Notes: a model not told the origin generated them from the sequence alone. DNA of 64,000 bases from Segatella copri (GCF_949820605.1 NZ_CATKVU010000006.1:1348501-1412500), one strand, 5' to 3'. Counted from the first letter of the stretch, positions 1 to 9,267 are shown. Translations and numbers: made by a program.

Positions 1-899
1 GGGCACGTTACATCTACGGTGTTTGCCAGGAGATGAAGGCTTTGGGCGTTGACGTGAAGGGTTTCAATGCAGCATTCTATGGTGATGTGCCTCTCGGTGC
101 TGGTATGTCTTCATCAGCTGCTCTTGAAAGCTGTTTTGCTTTTGCTTTGAACGACCTCTTTGGTGACAACAAGGTTTCTAAATGGGATCTTGTTCTTGCA
201 GGTCAGGCTACTGAGCACAAGTATGTAGGTGTTAACTGCGGTATCATGGACCAGTTCGCTTCTGTTTTCGGTAAGGAAGGTAAGTTGATGCGCCTCAATT
301 GCAACAGCCGCGAATTTGAATACTTCCCATTCGAGCCTAAAGGCTATAAACTCTGCCTGGTAAACTCTAAGGTAAAGCACGAGTTGGCAGGTTCTCCATA
401 CAACGACCGCCGCAACTCTTGCGAAAATGTCGTTAAGCACATTGCAGCAAAGCACCCAGAAGCAAAGTTCGAAACTCTCCGTGATTGCACATGGGAGCAG
501 TTGGAAGAGGTTCGCGCTGAGATAGGCGAAGAGGATTACAGCCGCGCTCACTACGTATTGGGCGAGAAGGACCGCGTATTGGCTGTCTGCGATGCTCTTG
601 TGAAGGGTGACTACGAGACTGTAGGTCAGAAGATGTACGAGACTCACCACGGCTTGAGCAAGGAATACGAGGTAAGCTGCGAGGAACTCGACTTCTTGAC
701 TGAAGTGGCTAAGGAGAATGGTGTTACTGGTAGCCGAATCATGGGTGGAGGCTTTGGTGGCTGCACCATCAACTTGGTAAAGGACGATATCTACGACAAG
801 TTCGTTGAGGACGTTACAGCTAAGTTCACTGCTAAATATGGTCATGCTCCAGAGATTTACCCTGTAATCATCTCTGAGGGTTCTCACAAGGTTTGCTAA
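1..899 (+). CDS. galK: Galactokinase, 3' part (5' end outside window)
   Basis: Phosphorylates galactose at C1 using ATP, the first step of the Leloir pathway in the cytoplasm. The open frame runs in from the window edge (first full codon at position 3), so about 299 codons of a usual 380-390 are visible; the ATG at 33 is internal. Seen: the GHMP-kinase ATP loop PLGAGMSSSAALE near the visible N-terminus and the C-terminal glycine motif GGGFGGCTINL, both standard galactokinase signatures. It was probably once directly followed by galM; an IS1182-type element now lies between the two, starting about 25 bp after the stop codon. The missing N-terminal quarter would hold the galactose-binding motif, so that part cannot be checked. 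Confidence 0.95.
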   Translation, partial: ARYIYGVCQEMKALGVDVKGFNAAFYGDVPLGAGMSSSAALESCFAFALNDLFGDNKVSKWDLVLAGQATEHKYVGVNCGIMDQFASVFGKEGKLMRLNCNSREFEYFPFEPKGYKLCLVNSKVKHELAGSPYNDRRNSCENVVKHIAAKHPEAKFETLRDCTWEQLEEVRAEIGEEDYSRAHYVLGEKDRVLAVCDALVKGDYETVGQKMYETHHGLSKEYEVSCEELDFLTEVAKENGVTGSRIMGGGFGGCTINLVKDDIYDKFVEDVTAKFTAKYGHAPEIYPVIISEGSHKVC

Positions 900-924
900 T
901 ATATACATTATATATAATATAAGG

Positions 925-955
925 AGAGGGTGTGTCATAAGTCTGTGGCGCACCC
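925..955 (+). repeat. Left terminal inverted repeat of the IS
   Basis: Pairs with 2822-2852 with one mismatch. Internally it can fold (GGGTGTGTC against GGCGCACCC) and is followed by CTTTTTATTTTTT, so it resembles a rho-independent terminator facing right and may terminate galK transcription. Confidence 0.8.
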
Positions 956-1042
956 CTTTTTATTTTTTGCCTTTTCACAGATACGAAATCTTTAAAAAAC
1001 ATTTTTATTTACAACAAAGCCCAAACTTTCACAAGCTCGGGC

Positions 1043-1073
1043 TTTGCCTTTCCGCAAAAGATTTGTATCTTTG
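1043..1073 (+). promoter_or_regulatory. Transposase promoter
   Basis: TTTG at 1043-1046 and TATCTTTG at 1066-1073 with a 19-nt spacer match the Bacteroidetes -33/-7 consensus. This fixes the transposase start at 1092, because the earlier ATG at 1044 lies inside the promoter. A hairpin just upstream (AAAGCCC near 1017 against GGGCTTT near 1039) may block read-through from outside. Confidence 0.75.
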
Positions 1074-1091
1074 CAGAAAACTTCTTTAAGT

Positions 1092-2648
1092 ATGGCAAAG
1101 ATACAAATAAAATCTGAAACTCGGCACGAATTGAGCTTTTTTCCTAACTCTTTCGATGATTATGTGCCAAAAGACAGCAAAGTTCGTATGGTGGATCGTA
1201 TTGTTCGCAGTATGGACATCAACCCTCTCATGGATACCTATGATGGGATTGGTGCTCCTCCTTACAGTCCGAAGATGCTTCTAAGTTTAGTTGTTTTTGC
1301 CTATATCAATGGCGTTTATTCCTGTCGTGGCATAGCGGACGCACTTAAATACGATGTTCGCTATATGTGGATTTGTGGAGGTAAGCAATTATCTTTCGCA
1401 ACAATCAACCGCTTTAGATCCCATCATATGATTAAATGCATCGACTTTTATTTTGATGCAGTCGTCTCCATATTGGCTGAAAAGGGCGTGATTAGTCTGG
1501 AGGAACAATATGTTGATGGCACTAAGATAGAGTCGAAAGCAAACAAGTACACGTTTGTATGGAAGAAGACTGTGGAAAAGAACAGGGCTAAGCTCTTGGA
1601 AAAGACCTCTGCTGCATTGGCTCAGATAAAAGAACAAATTCGCCTGAATGGCGGGAGTGACATTAAGGAAGAAGACAGCGAGCCAGCCACTTCCGCCAAG
1701 GATGTAGAGAGAAGTGCACGTTTGTGTGAGAGGCAAGCTAAGAACCTTCCTAAGGCAAAGCTTACAGGAAGAGAGAAGCAAAAGCTAAATACTCAGATAG
1801 ATCACTTGTTCAAAGCCTCGGACAAACTGCGCGAGTATGAAAAATCACTGGATATACTGGGCGAGAGAAACAGTTACTCCAAGACTGATCCCGATGCGAC
1901 CTTCATGCGCCTCAAGGAAGATGCCATGAACAATGGGCAGACAAAGCCTGCCTATAACCTTCAAATTGCGACAGAGAATCAATATTGGACGAATTTCGCC
2001 CTTTATCCCAATCCAACAGACACCCTGACCTTCAAGCCTTTTTTGGATAAGTACAAGAAAAGATATGGAAAGCAATCCAAGAGCGTCACCGCAGACTCAG
2101 GGTATGGTTCGGAGGAGAACTACGAGTACCTAGAGATGGAAGAGATGATGGGTTATGTAAAGTACAACTGGTTTCACAAGGAACAGCATAAGCCTTTCAA
2201 GGAGGATGCCTTCAACCAAGCGAACTTCTACTACAACAGGGATGATGACTATTATGTCTGCCCCATGGGACAACACATGGAACCTTGTGGACAACGGCAA
2301 ACGAAAAGTGACTCCGGCTATGTGTCTGTCATTACATTATATAGAGCACAACGATGTGATGGATGTCCGCTTGGAAGTCTCTGCAAGAAATCCAAAGGCA
2401 ACAGAACCATATATGTCAACCATAAACTGAATGCATATAAAAAGGAAGCCTTCCTGCTACTAACGTCTGAAGAGGGCTTGAAACACAGAAGCCAGCGACC
2501 GATAGAGCCGGAAGCTGTATTTGGGCAGATGAAGGCAGATATGCATTATAAGCGATTCAGGCATTTCGGAAAGGACAAAGTTTACATGGACATAGGGTTG
2601 TTCGGTATAGGATTCAATTTGAAGAAATATTTGGGGATAAAACGATAA
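1092..2648 (+). CDS. IS1182-family transposase
   Basis: A DDE transposase of 518 residues that would cut and join the ends of the surrounding IS. The N-terminal DUF772-like region (about residues 1-130) is followed by the catalytic core. Candidate acidic residues are in EQYVDGTKIESKA, VTADSGYGSEENY and RPIEPEAVFGQMKAD. A zinc-ribbon-like cysteine cluster (CPMGQHMEPCG, then CDGCPLGSLC) sits late in the core, as is usual for DDE_Tnp_1_6 proteins. The start at 1092 is chosen because a good promoter ends at 1073. There is no internal stop or frameshift, so it is probably functional. The family call rests on remembered sequence patterns. Confidence 0.9.
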   Translation: MAKIQIKSETRHELSFFPNSFDDYVPKDSKVRMVDRIVRSMDINPLMDTYDGIGAPPYSPKMLLSLVVFAYINGVYSCRGIADALKYDVRYMWICGGKQLSFATINRFRSHHMIKCIDFYFDAVVSILAEKGVISLEEQYVDGTKIESKANKYTFVWKKTVEKNRAKLLEKTSAALAQIKEQIRLNGGSDIKEEDSEPATSAKDVERSARLCERQAKNLPKAKLTGREKQKLNTQIDHLFKASDKLREYEKSLDILGERNSYSKTDPDATFMRLKEDAMNNGQTKPAYNLQIATENQYWTNFALYPNPTDTLTFKPFLDKYKKRYGKQSKSVTADSGYGSEENYEYLEMEEMMGYVKYNWFHKEQHKPFKEDAFNQANFYYNRDDDYYVCPMGQHMEPCGQRQTKSDSGYVSVITLYRAQRCDGCPLGSLCKKSKGNRTIYVNHKLNAYKKEAFLLLTSEEGLKHRSQRPIEPEAVFGQMKADMHYKRFRHFGKDKVYMDIGLFGIGFNLKKYLGIKR

Positions 2649-2821
2649 AACTCAATTTGGACAGTTTTACCGTCTGGGACAATTATGCCCTTTTGTGAGC
2701 TTTGGGGCTGTTTTGTTATCGATAAAACAAGAAAAGTAAAGTTTCTATACAATATAATAAGATTCCCTTTGTGAAGAAAGACTACGATTCAACTAGAAGA
2801 TACAGAAACACACAAAAAAAA

Positions 2822-2852
2822 GGGTGCGTCACAGACTTATGACACACCCTCT
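2822..2852 (-). repeat. Right terminal inverted repeat of the IS
   Basis: Inverted copy of 925-955. It folds into a hairpin with A-runs on the left and T-runs on the right, so it could terminate transcription in both directions. Positions 2649-2821, between the transposase stop and this end, hold no gene. Confidence 0.8.
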
Positions 2853-2940
2853 TTTTTTGTCCCAAATAAGTCAAAAACAGGAGTTTTCATACAAATAGTG
2901 TTAAAAAGACACTTTAGAAGAAAAAAAGTTAGGGAAAACT

Positions 2941-2971
2941 CTTGCAGATTCGAAATAAAATTGTAATTTTA
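2941..2971 (+). promoter_or_regulatory. galM promoter
   Basis: CTTG at 2941-2944 and TAATTTTA at 2964-2971 with a 19-nt spacer fit the Bacteroidetes promoter pattern. The sequence from GCAGATTCG through TAATTTTACA is 27/30 identical to the promoter of the small gene at 26851, which suggests a shared promoter module. Confidence 0.6.
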
Positions 2972-3008
2972 CACCCAAAATGAATAGACAATAAAAAACA
3001 GCCTAAAA

Positions 3009-4196
3009 ATGAGTACATTTAAGACCCTATTTATGGGAGTTGGTTTTGCGGCTATCGCTACCCTCTCAGCTTGTTCAACAAGCAGCAATGCAAGTCTCAC
3101 ACAATCTGGTTTGAATCCAGCAGATTTCGATTCAACAGTATTGGGCAAGAAGACTGAGTTAGTAACTCTCAAGAATGCAAACGGCATGGAAGTTTGCCTC
3201 ACCAATTATGGTGGACGTGTCGTTTCCATTTCCGTTCCAGACAAGGACGGAAAGCCAACAGATGTGGTTCTTGGTTACGATAATATCCATCAGTATGCTG
3301 ACACCCTTAACTCTCCTTCAGATTATGGTTCTTCTGTAGGACGTTATGCCAACCGTATCAAGGATGCTAAACTTTCACTTGCTGGTTCAACATACCAGTT
3401 GAAGGCAAATGATAATGGCAACTGCCTGCATGGTGGTGGTGCTACAGGATGGTTGAACCAGGTTTACGACATTACAGAGAAGAACGACTCATCCGTTACC
3501 TTCACTATCAATGCGAAGGATGGCGAGAATGGTTTCCCTGGCAACGTAACAGCAACAGCTAAATATACTGTCAAGAGTGACAACACACTCGACATCGAGT
3601 TTGGCGCTACAACAGACAAAGAGACCGTTGTCAATATGACCAACCACAGTTACTTCAACTTGAATGGCGATCCATCTAAGGAAGGTTTCGATCAGATAAT
3701 GTACATCAATGCAGATAAGTTCACACCTGCAGATTCACTTTACATCCCAACTGGTGAAATCAAGAGTGTCGAGGGAACCCCTATGGATTTCCGTAAACCT
3801 GCAGAAATCGGCAAGAAGGTTGATTATAACTTTGATCAGATAAAGAATGCCACAGGTTACGACCACAACTGGTGTTTGAACACATATAAGAATGGTAAGG
3901 GCGATGACAAAACAGTTTGCGCAAGCCTCTACTCACCAAAGAGCGGTATCCTTCTTGAAGTATTTACCAACGAGCCAGGCATTCAGGTTTACACCGGTAA
4001 CTTCCAAGGCACGGGTATTGCCTGCAAGCATGGCATCAAGTATCCTAAACACGTAAGCGTTTGCTTCGAGAGCCAGAAATATCCTGATTCTCCAACCAAG
4101 ATTGCTCAGGGCGTAAAGGATTGGACTGACGCTACATTGAAGCCAGGAGAGAAATACTATTCTCACCTCGCTTACAAATTCAGCGTAAAGAAATAA
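3009..4196 (+). CDS. galM: Aldose 1-epimerase (galactose mutarotase), lipoprotein
   Basis: Interconverts alpha and beta anomers of galactose and other aldoses. Its 395 residues begin with a signal peptide and lipobox (L19-S20-A21-C22), so it is probably anchored on the periplasmic side or the outer membrane; many Bacteroidetes mutarotases are secreted in this way. Motifs seen: GRYANRI, CLHGGG, the catalytic-His segment NHSYFNLNG, GYDHNW and CFESQKYPDSP, which holds the likely catalytic Glu. It follows galK, separated by the IS, has its own promoter, and precedes the sugar symporter by 129 bp. An exported mutarotase beside an importer suggests that it speeds supply of the right anomer to the transporter (inference). 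Confidence 0.93.
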   Translation: MSTFKTLFMGVGFAAIATLSACSTSSNASLTQSGLNPADFDSTVLGKKTELVTLKNANGMEVCLTNYGGRVVSISVPDKDGKPTDVVLGYDNIHQYADTLNSPSDYGSSVGRYANRIKDAKLSLAGSTYQLKANDNGNCLHGGGATGWLNQVYDITEKNDSSVTFTINAKDGENGFPGNVTATAKYTVKSDNTLDIEFGATTDKETVVNMTNHSYFNLNGDPSKEGFDQIMYINADKFTPADSLYIPTGEIKSVEGTPMDFRKPAEIGKKVDYNFDQIKNATGYDHNWCLNTYKNGKGDDKTVCASLYSPKSGILLEVFTNEPGIQVYTGNFQGTGIACKHGIKYPKHVSVCFESQKYPDSPTKIAQGVKDWTDATLKPGEKYYSHLAYKFSVKK

Positions 4197-4227
4197 GGAA
4201 AGGCAAAGCTAATGACAACTTGCTTAC

Positions 4228-4250
4228 CGGCGGATAGCAAATCCGCCGGA
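4228..4250 (+). repeat. Perfect 9-bp stem-loop in the galM-symporter gap
   Basis: CCGGCGGAT and ATCCGCCGG flank a 5-nt loop (AGCAA). No T-run follows, so it is not a normal terminator. It may be a REP-like element, an mRNA processing or stability structure, or an operator in the symporter leader. Confidence 0.5.
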
Positions 4251-4325
4251 ACGCCTACGGAATAAAGCATCCAATAAAAGAAAAGAATAAACAAATAATA
4301 ATAAACAAACAATCTTATAGTAATT

Positions 4326-6050
4326 ATGAATTGGAATTCAACAGAATTCGTATGGCTTGATTGGGCTATACTCGCCATTGGTGTTATCGGCGTAATTTGG
4401 GCTGTCTGGCACGCAATCGTGAAAGACAGAAAGGCTCAGAAAGGTGAAGACTCTTCTGCCTACCTCTTCGGTAAGGGTGAGCCATGGTATGTAATCGGTA
4501 TGGCTATCTTTGCTGCCAACATTGGTTCTGAGCACCTCGTTGGTTTGGCTGGTACAGGTGCCAAGAGTGGTGTCGGTATGGCACACTGGGAGATGCAGGG
4601 CTGGATGATCCTCATCTTGGGTTGGCTGTTCGTACCTTTCTACCAGTTGCTCATCAACAAGATGGGTAAGATCATCACCATGCCAGACTTCCTAAAGTTC
4701 CGCTATACCCAGCGCACAGGTTCATGGCTCTCTATCATCACCCTCGTAGCTTACATCCTTACTAAGGTGAGCGTTACAGCCCTTACAGGTGGTATCTTCT
4801 TCGAATATCTTTGGGGCTTGAACTTCTGGGTTGGTGCCATCGGCTTGATCATCCTTACCACCATCTTCACCGTATTCGGTGGTATGAAGGGTGTGATGAC
4901 ATTGTCAACTATCCAGACTCCTATCCTCGTCATCGGTTCTTTCCTCGTACTCTTCCTCGGTCTCTCTACCCTTGGCGGTGGCAGCATCGCTGCTGGTTGG
5001 GCCGACATGATGGATTACTGCGGCAAGTTGAACAACGGCTACGGTACAACCCACATGTTCCACTGGGAGGCAGGTGACTCTATGTATCAGGAGTATCCTG
5101 GTTTCGTAGTATTCATCGGTGCAACCATCATCGGTTTCTGGTACTGGTGTACTGACCAGCACATCGTTCAGCGTGTATTGGGTCAGGTTCCTGGCGAGAG
5201 CAACGTAGAGGTTATGAAGCGTGCCCGCCGCGGTACTATCGCAGCTGGTTTCTTCAAGGTACTCCCTTGCTTCATGTTCCTCATCCCAGGTATGATTGCA
5301 GCAGCCTTGGCTCAGAAGGGTGCCATCCAGATGAATGAGACTGATGCAGCCTTCGCCATCATGGTAAAGACCGTTCTTCCTGCAGGTATCAAGGGTATCG
5401 TAACCATCGGTTTCATCTGCGCACTCGTTGCTTCATTGGCAGCATTCTTCAATAGCTGTGCTACCCTCTTCACCGAGGACTTCTACAAACCATTGAAGAA
5501 GGGAATGTCTGAGGCTCACTACGTACTCGTTGGCCGTATCGCTACCGTAGTAGTTGTGGTTCTGGGTTTCGCATGGTTGCCAATTATGATGAAGATGGAT
5601 ACTTTGTACAACTATCTCCAGGGTATCCAGTCACTCTTGGCGCCAGCCATGGTAGCCGTATTTGCAATGGGTATCTTCTTCAAGAAGATTACTCCAAAGG
5701 CAGGTGAATATACCATGATTACAGGTTTCCTCATCGGTATGCTCCGCCTCGTTACCAACGTCATTACTGACACAGGTAAGGCAACAATGGATGGTGCATT
5801 CTGGGATTACACCGCATGGTTCTGGCAGACCAACTGGCTCGTATTCGAGTGCTGGTTGCTCGTATTCCTCATCATCTTCATGGTAGTAGTAAGCTGCTTC
5901 ACCCCAGCTCCAAGCAAGGAGCAGGTAGAGGCAATCACCTTCACATCCGACTTCAAGAAGTCTATCCGTGAGAGCTGGGGTGCCTTCGATATTATCGGTA
6001 CCCTCGTAGTAATCGGCCTCTGCGCAGCATTCTACGCATACTTCTGGTAA
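4326..6050 (+). CDS. Sodium/sugar symporter, SSS (SGLT-like) family
   Basis: An inner-membrane carrier of 574 residues that couples Na+ entry to sugar uptake. Hydrophobic segments occur throughout, in the pattern of about 13-14 helices. SGLT-type motifs seen are ANIGSEHLVGLAGTGA near the N-terminus, MPDFLKFRYTQRTGS, and the WYWCTDQHIVQRVLG segment typical of sugar-transporting members. It lies directly upstream of araR-araD-araA-araB. In Bacteroides thetaiotaomicron a symporter of this family in the same position is the arabinose transporter AraP, so L-arabinose is the likely substrate; galactose is the alternative given galK and galM upstream. The C-terminal region contains an extra helix at the end, as in vSGLT. 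Confidence 0.88.
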   Translation: MNWNSTEFVWLDWAILAIGVIGVIWAVWHAIVKDRKAQKGEDSSAYLFGKGEPWYVIGMAIFAANIGSEHLVGLAGTGAKSGVGMAHWEMQGWMILILGWLFVPFYQLLINKMGKIITMPDFLKFRYTQRTGSWLSIITLVAYILTKVSVTALTGGIFFEYLWGLNFWVGAIGLIILTTIFTVFGGMKGVMTLSTIQTPILVIGSFLVLFLGLSTLGGGSIAAGWADMMDYCGKLNNGYGTTHMFHWEAGDSMYQEYPGFVVFIGATIIGFWYWCTDQHIVQRVLGQVPGESNVEVMKRARRGTIAAGFFKVLPCFMFLIPGMIAAALAQKGAIQMNETDAAFAIMVKTVLPAGIKGIVTIGFICALVASLAAFFNSCATLFTEDFYKPLKKGMSEAHYVLVGRIATVVVVVLGFAWLPIMMKMDTLYNYLQGIQSLLAPAMVAVFAMGIFFKKITPKAGEYTMITGFLIGMLRLVTNVITDTGKATMDGAFWDYTAWFWQTNWLVFECWLLVFLIIFMVVVSCFTPAPSKEQVEAITFTSDFKKSIRESWGAFDIIGTLVVIGLCAAFYAYFW

Positions 6051-6063
6051 AATTTTATTCACG

Positions 6064-6163
6064 TCAGGAGTAAGAAGCGAGGAGTCTGGAATTTTCTCAA
6101 AGATCAGACAAAACTGTTTCTGTTGAAAAAATCCGCGATCCTCTCTTCTCCTTCTTACTCCTT
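6064..6163 (+). repeat. Purine-rich imperfect inverted repeat in the symporter-araR gap
   Basis: The left arm AGGAGTAAGAAG (from about 6066) recurs inverted as CTTCTTACTCCT near 6151-6162, and pairing continues partly inward. Similar elements occupy two other gaps of this operon (about 9271-9333 and 14741-14811). It lies upstream of the chosen araR start, so it is untranslated. Confidence 0.55.
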
Positions 6164-6254
6164 GATTTTCCTCTCGAAGCTGCTCTATGAAGAGCAAGCA
6201 AAAGAACACAACAATACATACATTGAATCATTACATCAAAACAGCAGAAAGACC

Positions 6255-6935
6255 ATGACCCAGTTTTATAATGAATACTCCAAAGTATTAGTATCCGTCG
6301 ATTGTATCATTTTCGGTTTCGACGGTAGTAACCTCCAGGTACTGATAGGCAAACGCAAGATGGACCCGGGAAGAGGCGAATGGTCACTCTATGGTGGTTT
6401 CGTTGGTGCAACAGAAAATCTCGAAGATGCAGCCAACAGAGTCATCCTGGAACTTACTGGAATGAAAAACCTCTATATAAGACAAGTAGGAGCTTTCGGG
6501 CGCATCGACCGTGACCCAGGTGAGCGAGTTATCTCTATCGCCTATTGTGCTCTCATCAATGTGAAAGACTATGACGACAGCCTCCGTGTAGAACACGGAT
6601 TGGAATGGGTTAGTCTGAACGAACTTCCAGAACTTTACTCAGACCACAAACTCATGATCCGCAACGCTATCGCACAGATACGCCGCCGCATCAATCATGA
6701 GCCATTAAGCTTCAAACTCCTCCCAGACCTCTTTACGCTGACACAGCTTCAGCATGTATTCGAGGCAGTAATAGGCGAAGAGATTGATAAGCGCAACTTC
6801 CGCAAGCGCGTGAAGGATATCGACTTCATCGAGAAGACAGAACTCATCGATAAAGTAAACTCAAAACGAGGTGCCGCCCTCTACCGCTTCAACAAGAAAG
6901 CATACGAGGAAGACCCATCGTTCAACTTGAAATAG
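6255..6935 (+). CDS. araR: NUDIX-domain transcriptional regulator of arabinose use, AraR type
   Basis: A NUDIX fold fused to a winged-helix DNA-binding domain, 226 residues. Proteins of this type regulate L-arabinose genes in Bacteroides thetaiotaomicron (AraR, BT0354), where arabinose releases the repressor from DNA. Seen: the NUDIX-like core LQVLIGKRKMDPGRGEWSLYGGFVG, in which the usual catalytic box is degenerate (NLEDAANRVILELTG lacks the REXXEE pattern), so it probably binds a ligand rather than hydrolysing one. The winged-helix part is the last 80 residues or so (FTLTQLQHVFEAVIG, NFRKRVK). The start at 6255 (MTQFYNEYSK) is preferred over the ATG at 6123, whose extra 44 residues overlap the inverted repeat and do not look like protein. 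It is followed by araD after 27 bp, consistent with autoregulation. Confidence 0.88.
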   Translation: MTQFYNEYSKVLVSVDCIIFGFDGSNLQVLIGKRKMDPGRGEWSLYGGFVGATENLEDAANRVILELTGMKNLYIRQVGAFGRIDRDPGERVISIAYCALINVKDYDDSLRVEHGLEWVSLNELPELYSDHKLMIRNAIAQIRRRINHEPLSFKLLPDLFTLTQLQHVFEAVIGEEIDKRNFRKRVKDIDFIEKTELIDKVNSKRGAALYRFNKKAYEEDPSFNLK

Positions 6936-6962
6936 AATAAACAACTTAAAACAAAAGATATT

Positions 6963-7661
6963 ATGTTAGAAGAATTAAAAGAAAAAGTGTTCAAGGCGAA
7001 CCTTGATCTCGTTAAGCACAACCTCGTGCTCTTTACATGGGGTAATGTGAGTGGCATCGACCGCGAGAAAGGTCTGGTTGTCATCAAACCATCAGGCGTC
7101 GATTATGACACCATGAAGGCTAGCGATATGGTAGTGGTAGACTTGGAAACAGGTAAGGTAGTAGAAGGCGATCTGAATCCATCATCTGATACACCAACCC
7201 ACCTGGTTCTCTACCGCGCATTCCCAGAGTTGGGTGGCGTAGTTCATACTCACTCTACTTATGCTACCGCTTGGGCACAGGCTGGCTTGGACATCCCTAA
7301 CATTGGTACAACTCATGCTGATTACTTCCACGATTGCATCCCTTGCACTGATGCGATGACAGAGGATATGATGGCAAAATATGAGCACAACACAGGTGTT
7401 GTCATCGTTGACCGTTTCAAGAAAGATAACATCAACCCAGTTCATACTCCTGGCGTATTGGTTAAGAACCATGGTCCTTTTACATGGGGTAAGGATGCAG
7501 ACCAGGCTGTTTATCACGCAGTAGTAGCTGAACAGGTAGCAAAGATGGCTTTCATCTCATTCTCTGTGAATCCAAACACCACCATGAACCCATTGCTCGT
7601 AGAGAAGCACTTCAACCGCAAGCACGGCCCTAACGCTTACTACGGACAGAAAAAGCACTAA
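6963..7661 (+). CDS. araD: L-ribulose-5-phosphate 4-epimerase
   Basis: Converts L-ribulose-5-P to D-xylulose-5-P, the last step of the bacterial arabinose pathway. It is a class II aldolase-fold, zinc-dependent protein of 232 residues, the usual length. Seen: the phosphate-binding segments TWGNVSG and KPSGVDYD, the SSDTPTH segment, the zinc ligands of [10 protein letters not shown], and the later NHGPFTWG histidine. It lies 27 bp after araR and 64 bp before araA, in one transcription unit by spacing and direction. Confidence 0.96.
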   Translation: MLEELKEKVFKANLDLVKHNLVLFTWGNVSGIDREKGLVVIKPSGVDYDTMKASDMVVVDLETGKVVEGDLNPSSDTPTHLVLYRAFPELGGVVHTHSTYATAWAQAGLDIPNIGTTHADYFHDCIPCTDAMTEDMMAKYEHNTGVVIVDRFKKDNINPVHTPGVLVKNHGPFTWGKDADQAVYHAVVAEQVAKMAFISFSVNPNTTMNPLLVEKHFNRKHGPNAYYGQKKH

Positions 7662-7725
7662 TCAACAGTGTTTCAAATAAAGATAATAAATCACATAACA
7701 ATAACAATTAATACAACAAACAATC

Positions 7726-9267
7726 ATGATTAAAGCATTTGAAAATTTAGAGGTATGGTTTGTAACTGGTGCACAGCTTCTTTACGGAGGCGAAACAGTT
7801 AAGATAGTTGATGGTCACTCAAAGGACATGGTAGATGGTCTGAACAACAGTGGCATCATCCCAATCAAGGTAGTTTACAAGGGCACAGCTAACTCTTCTG
7901 CAGAAGTAGAGGCTGTGATGAAGGCTGCCAACAACGATGAGAAGTGCGTAGGTATCATCACATGGATGCACACCTTCTCTCCAGCTAAGATGTGGATCAA
8001 GGGCTTGCAGGCTCTCGAGAAGCCTCTCCTCCACTTCCACACTCAGTACAATGCAGAACTCCCTTGGGATTCTATCGATATGGATTTCATGAACCTCAAC
8101 CAGTCAGCCCACGGCGACATCGAGTTCGGTCACATCTGCACCCGTATGCGCATCCCTAGAAAGGTAGTTGTAGGTTACTGGAAGAGCGAAGAGGCTCAGA
8201 AGCAGATTGCAACATGGGCTCGCGTAGCTGCAGGTGTTGCTGATGCTCACAACGTACGCTGCTTGATGTTCGGTATGAACATGAACAACGTTGCCGTAAC
8301 AGATGGCGACCGTGTAGAGTTCGAGCAGCGCTTGGGTTACCATGTAGATTACTACCCAGTATCTTCACTCATGGAGTACTACAAGAAGGTTACTGATGCA
8401 GAAGCTGATGCTCTCGTTGAGGAGTACAAGAAGGAGTACACCATCAAGATTGATGAGTCTGGCGAGGAAGTATATTGGGAGAAGGTGAAGAACGCAGCTA
8501 AGGCTGAAATCGCTCTCCGTCGCGTATTGAAAGATGAGAACGCAGTAGCATTCACAACCAACTTCGATGACCTCGGCGATGCAGACATCGATGATCCAAA
8601 CTTCTGCGGTTTCGACCAGATTCCTGGTTTGGCTTCACAGCGCCTGATGGCAGAGGGTTATGGTTTCGGTGCTGAGGGTGACTGGAAGACAGCTTGCCTC
8701 TACCGCACACTCTGGGTAATGAACCAGGGCTTGGAGAAGGGTTGCTCATTCCTCGAGGACTACACACTCAACTTCGCTGCCGACCGCACATCTAGCCTCC
8801 AAAGCCACATGCTCGAGGTATGCCCATTGATTGCTTCAGACAAGCCAAAGCTCGAGGTTCACTTCCTCGGCATCGGTATCCGCAAGCAGCAGACTGCCCG
8901 TTTGGTATTCACATCTAAGACTGGTAAGGGTGTTAAGGCAACTGTAGTTGACCTCGGCAATCGTTTCCGTCTCATCGCAAGTGAGGTAGAGTGCATCGAG
9001 CCAAAGGCAATGCCTAAGCTCCCTGTAGCTTCAGCTCTCTGGGTTCCACAGCCAACCTTCGAGATTGGTGCAGGTGCTTGGATCCTCGCTGGTGGTACTC
9101 ACCACAGTGCATTCTCTTACGATATCACTGCTGAGTACTGGGAAGACTTCTGCGAGATTCTCGGTATTGAGTTCGTCAACATCGACAAGAACACAACTAT
9201 CAGCAGCTTCAAGCAGCAGCTCCGCAACAACGAGATTTACTACATGCTCAACAAGGCGTTGAGATAA
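7726..9267 (+). CDS. araA: L-arabinose isomerase
   Basis: Isomerises L-arabinose to L-ribulose in the cytoplasm using Mn2+. The length of 513 residues is close to the family norm of about 500. The N-terminus LEVWFVTGAQLLYGG, the WMHTFSPAKMW segment, LLHFHTQYN and the C-terminal GGTHHSAFSY histidine motif are classic AraA signatures; the metal-binding Glu/His set is spread over the central and C-terminal domains. It lies between araD and araB in the predicted operon. Confidence 0.97.
   Translation: MIKAFENLEVWFVTGAQLLYGGETVKIVDGHSKDMVDGLNNSGIIPIKVVYKGTANSSAEVEAVMKAANNDEKCVGIITWMHTFSPAKMWIKGLQALEKPLLHFHTQYNAELPWDSIDMDFMNLNQSAHGDIEFGHICTRMRIPRKVVVGYWKSEEAQKQIATWARVAAGVADAHNVRCLMFGMNMNNVAVTDGDRVEFEQRLGYHVDYYPVSSLMEYYKKVTDAEADALVEEYKKEYTIKIDESGEEVYWEKVKNAAKAEIALRRVLKDENAVAFTTNFDDLGDADIDDPNFCGFDQIPGLASQRLMAEGYGFGAEGDWKTACLYRTLWVMNQGLEKGCSFLEDYTLNFAADRTSSLQSHMLEVCPLIASDKPKLEVHFLGIGIRKQQTARLVFTSKTGKGVKATVVDLGNRFRLIASEVECIEPKAMPKLPVASALWVPQPTFEIGAGAWILAGGTHHSAFSYDITAEYWEDFCEILGIEFVNIDKNTTISSFKQQLRNNEIYYMLNKALR

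Larger units (their letters stand above)
925..2852 (+). mobile_element. IS1182-family insertion sequence
   Basis: Bounded by terminal inverted repeats of 31 bp (925-955 and 2822-2852) that match at 30 of 31 positions and begin AGAGGGTGTGTCATAAG. The total of about 1.93 kb and the single transposase gene fit the IS1182 family. Each end is also an imperfect hairpin with a T-run, so it may work as a terminator for galK and shield the transposase from read-through. No target duplication could be recognised next to the ends. The element separates galK from galM. It appears intact and could be active. Confidence 0.8.

Noticed and set aside
1044..1091. Upstream ATG for the transposase
   Set aside because: It lies within the predicted promoter, so the start at 1092 is used.
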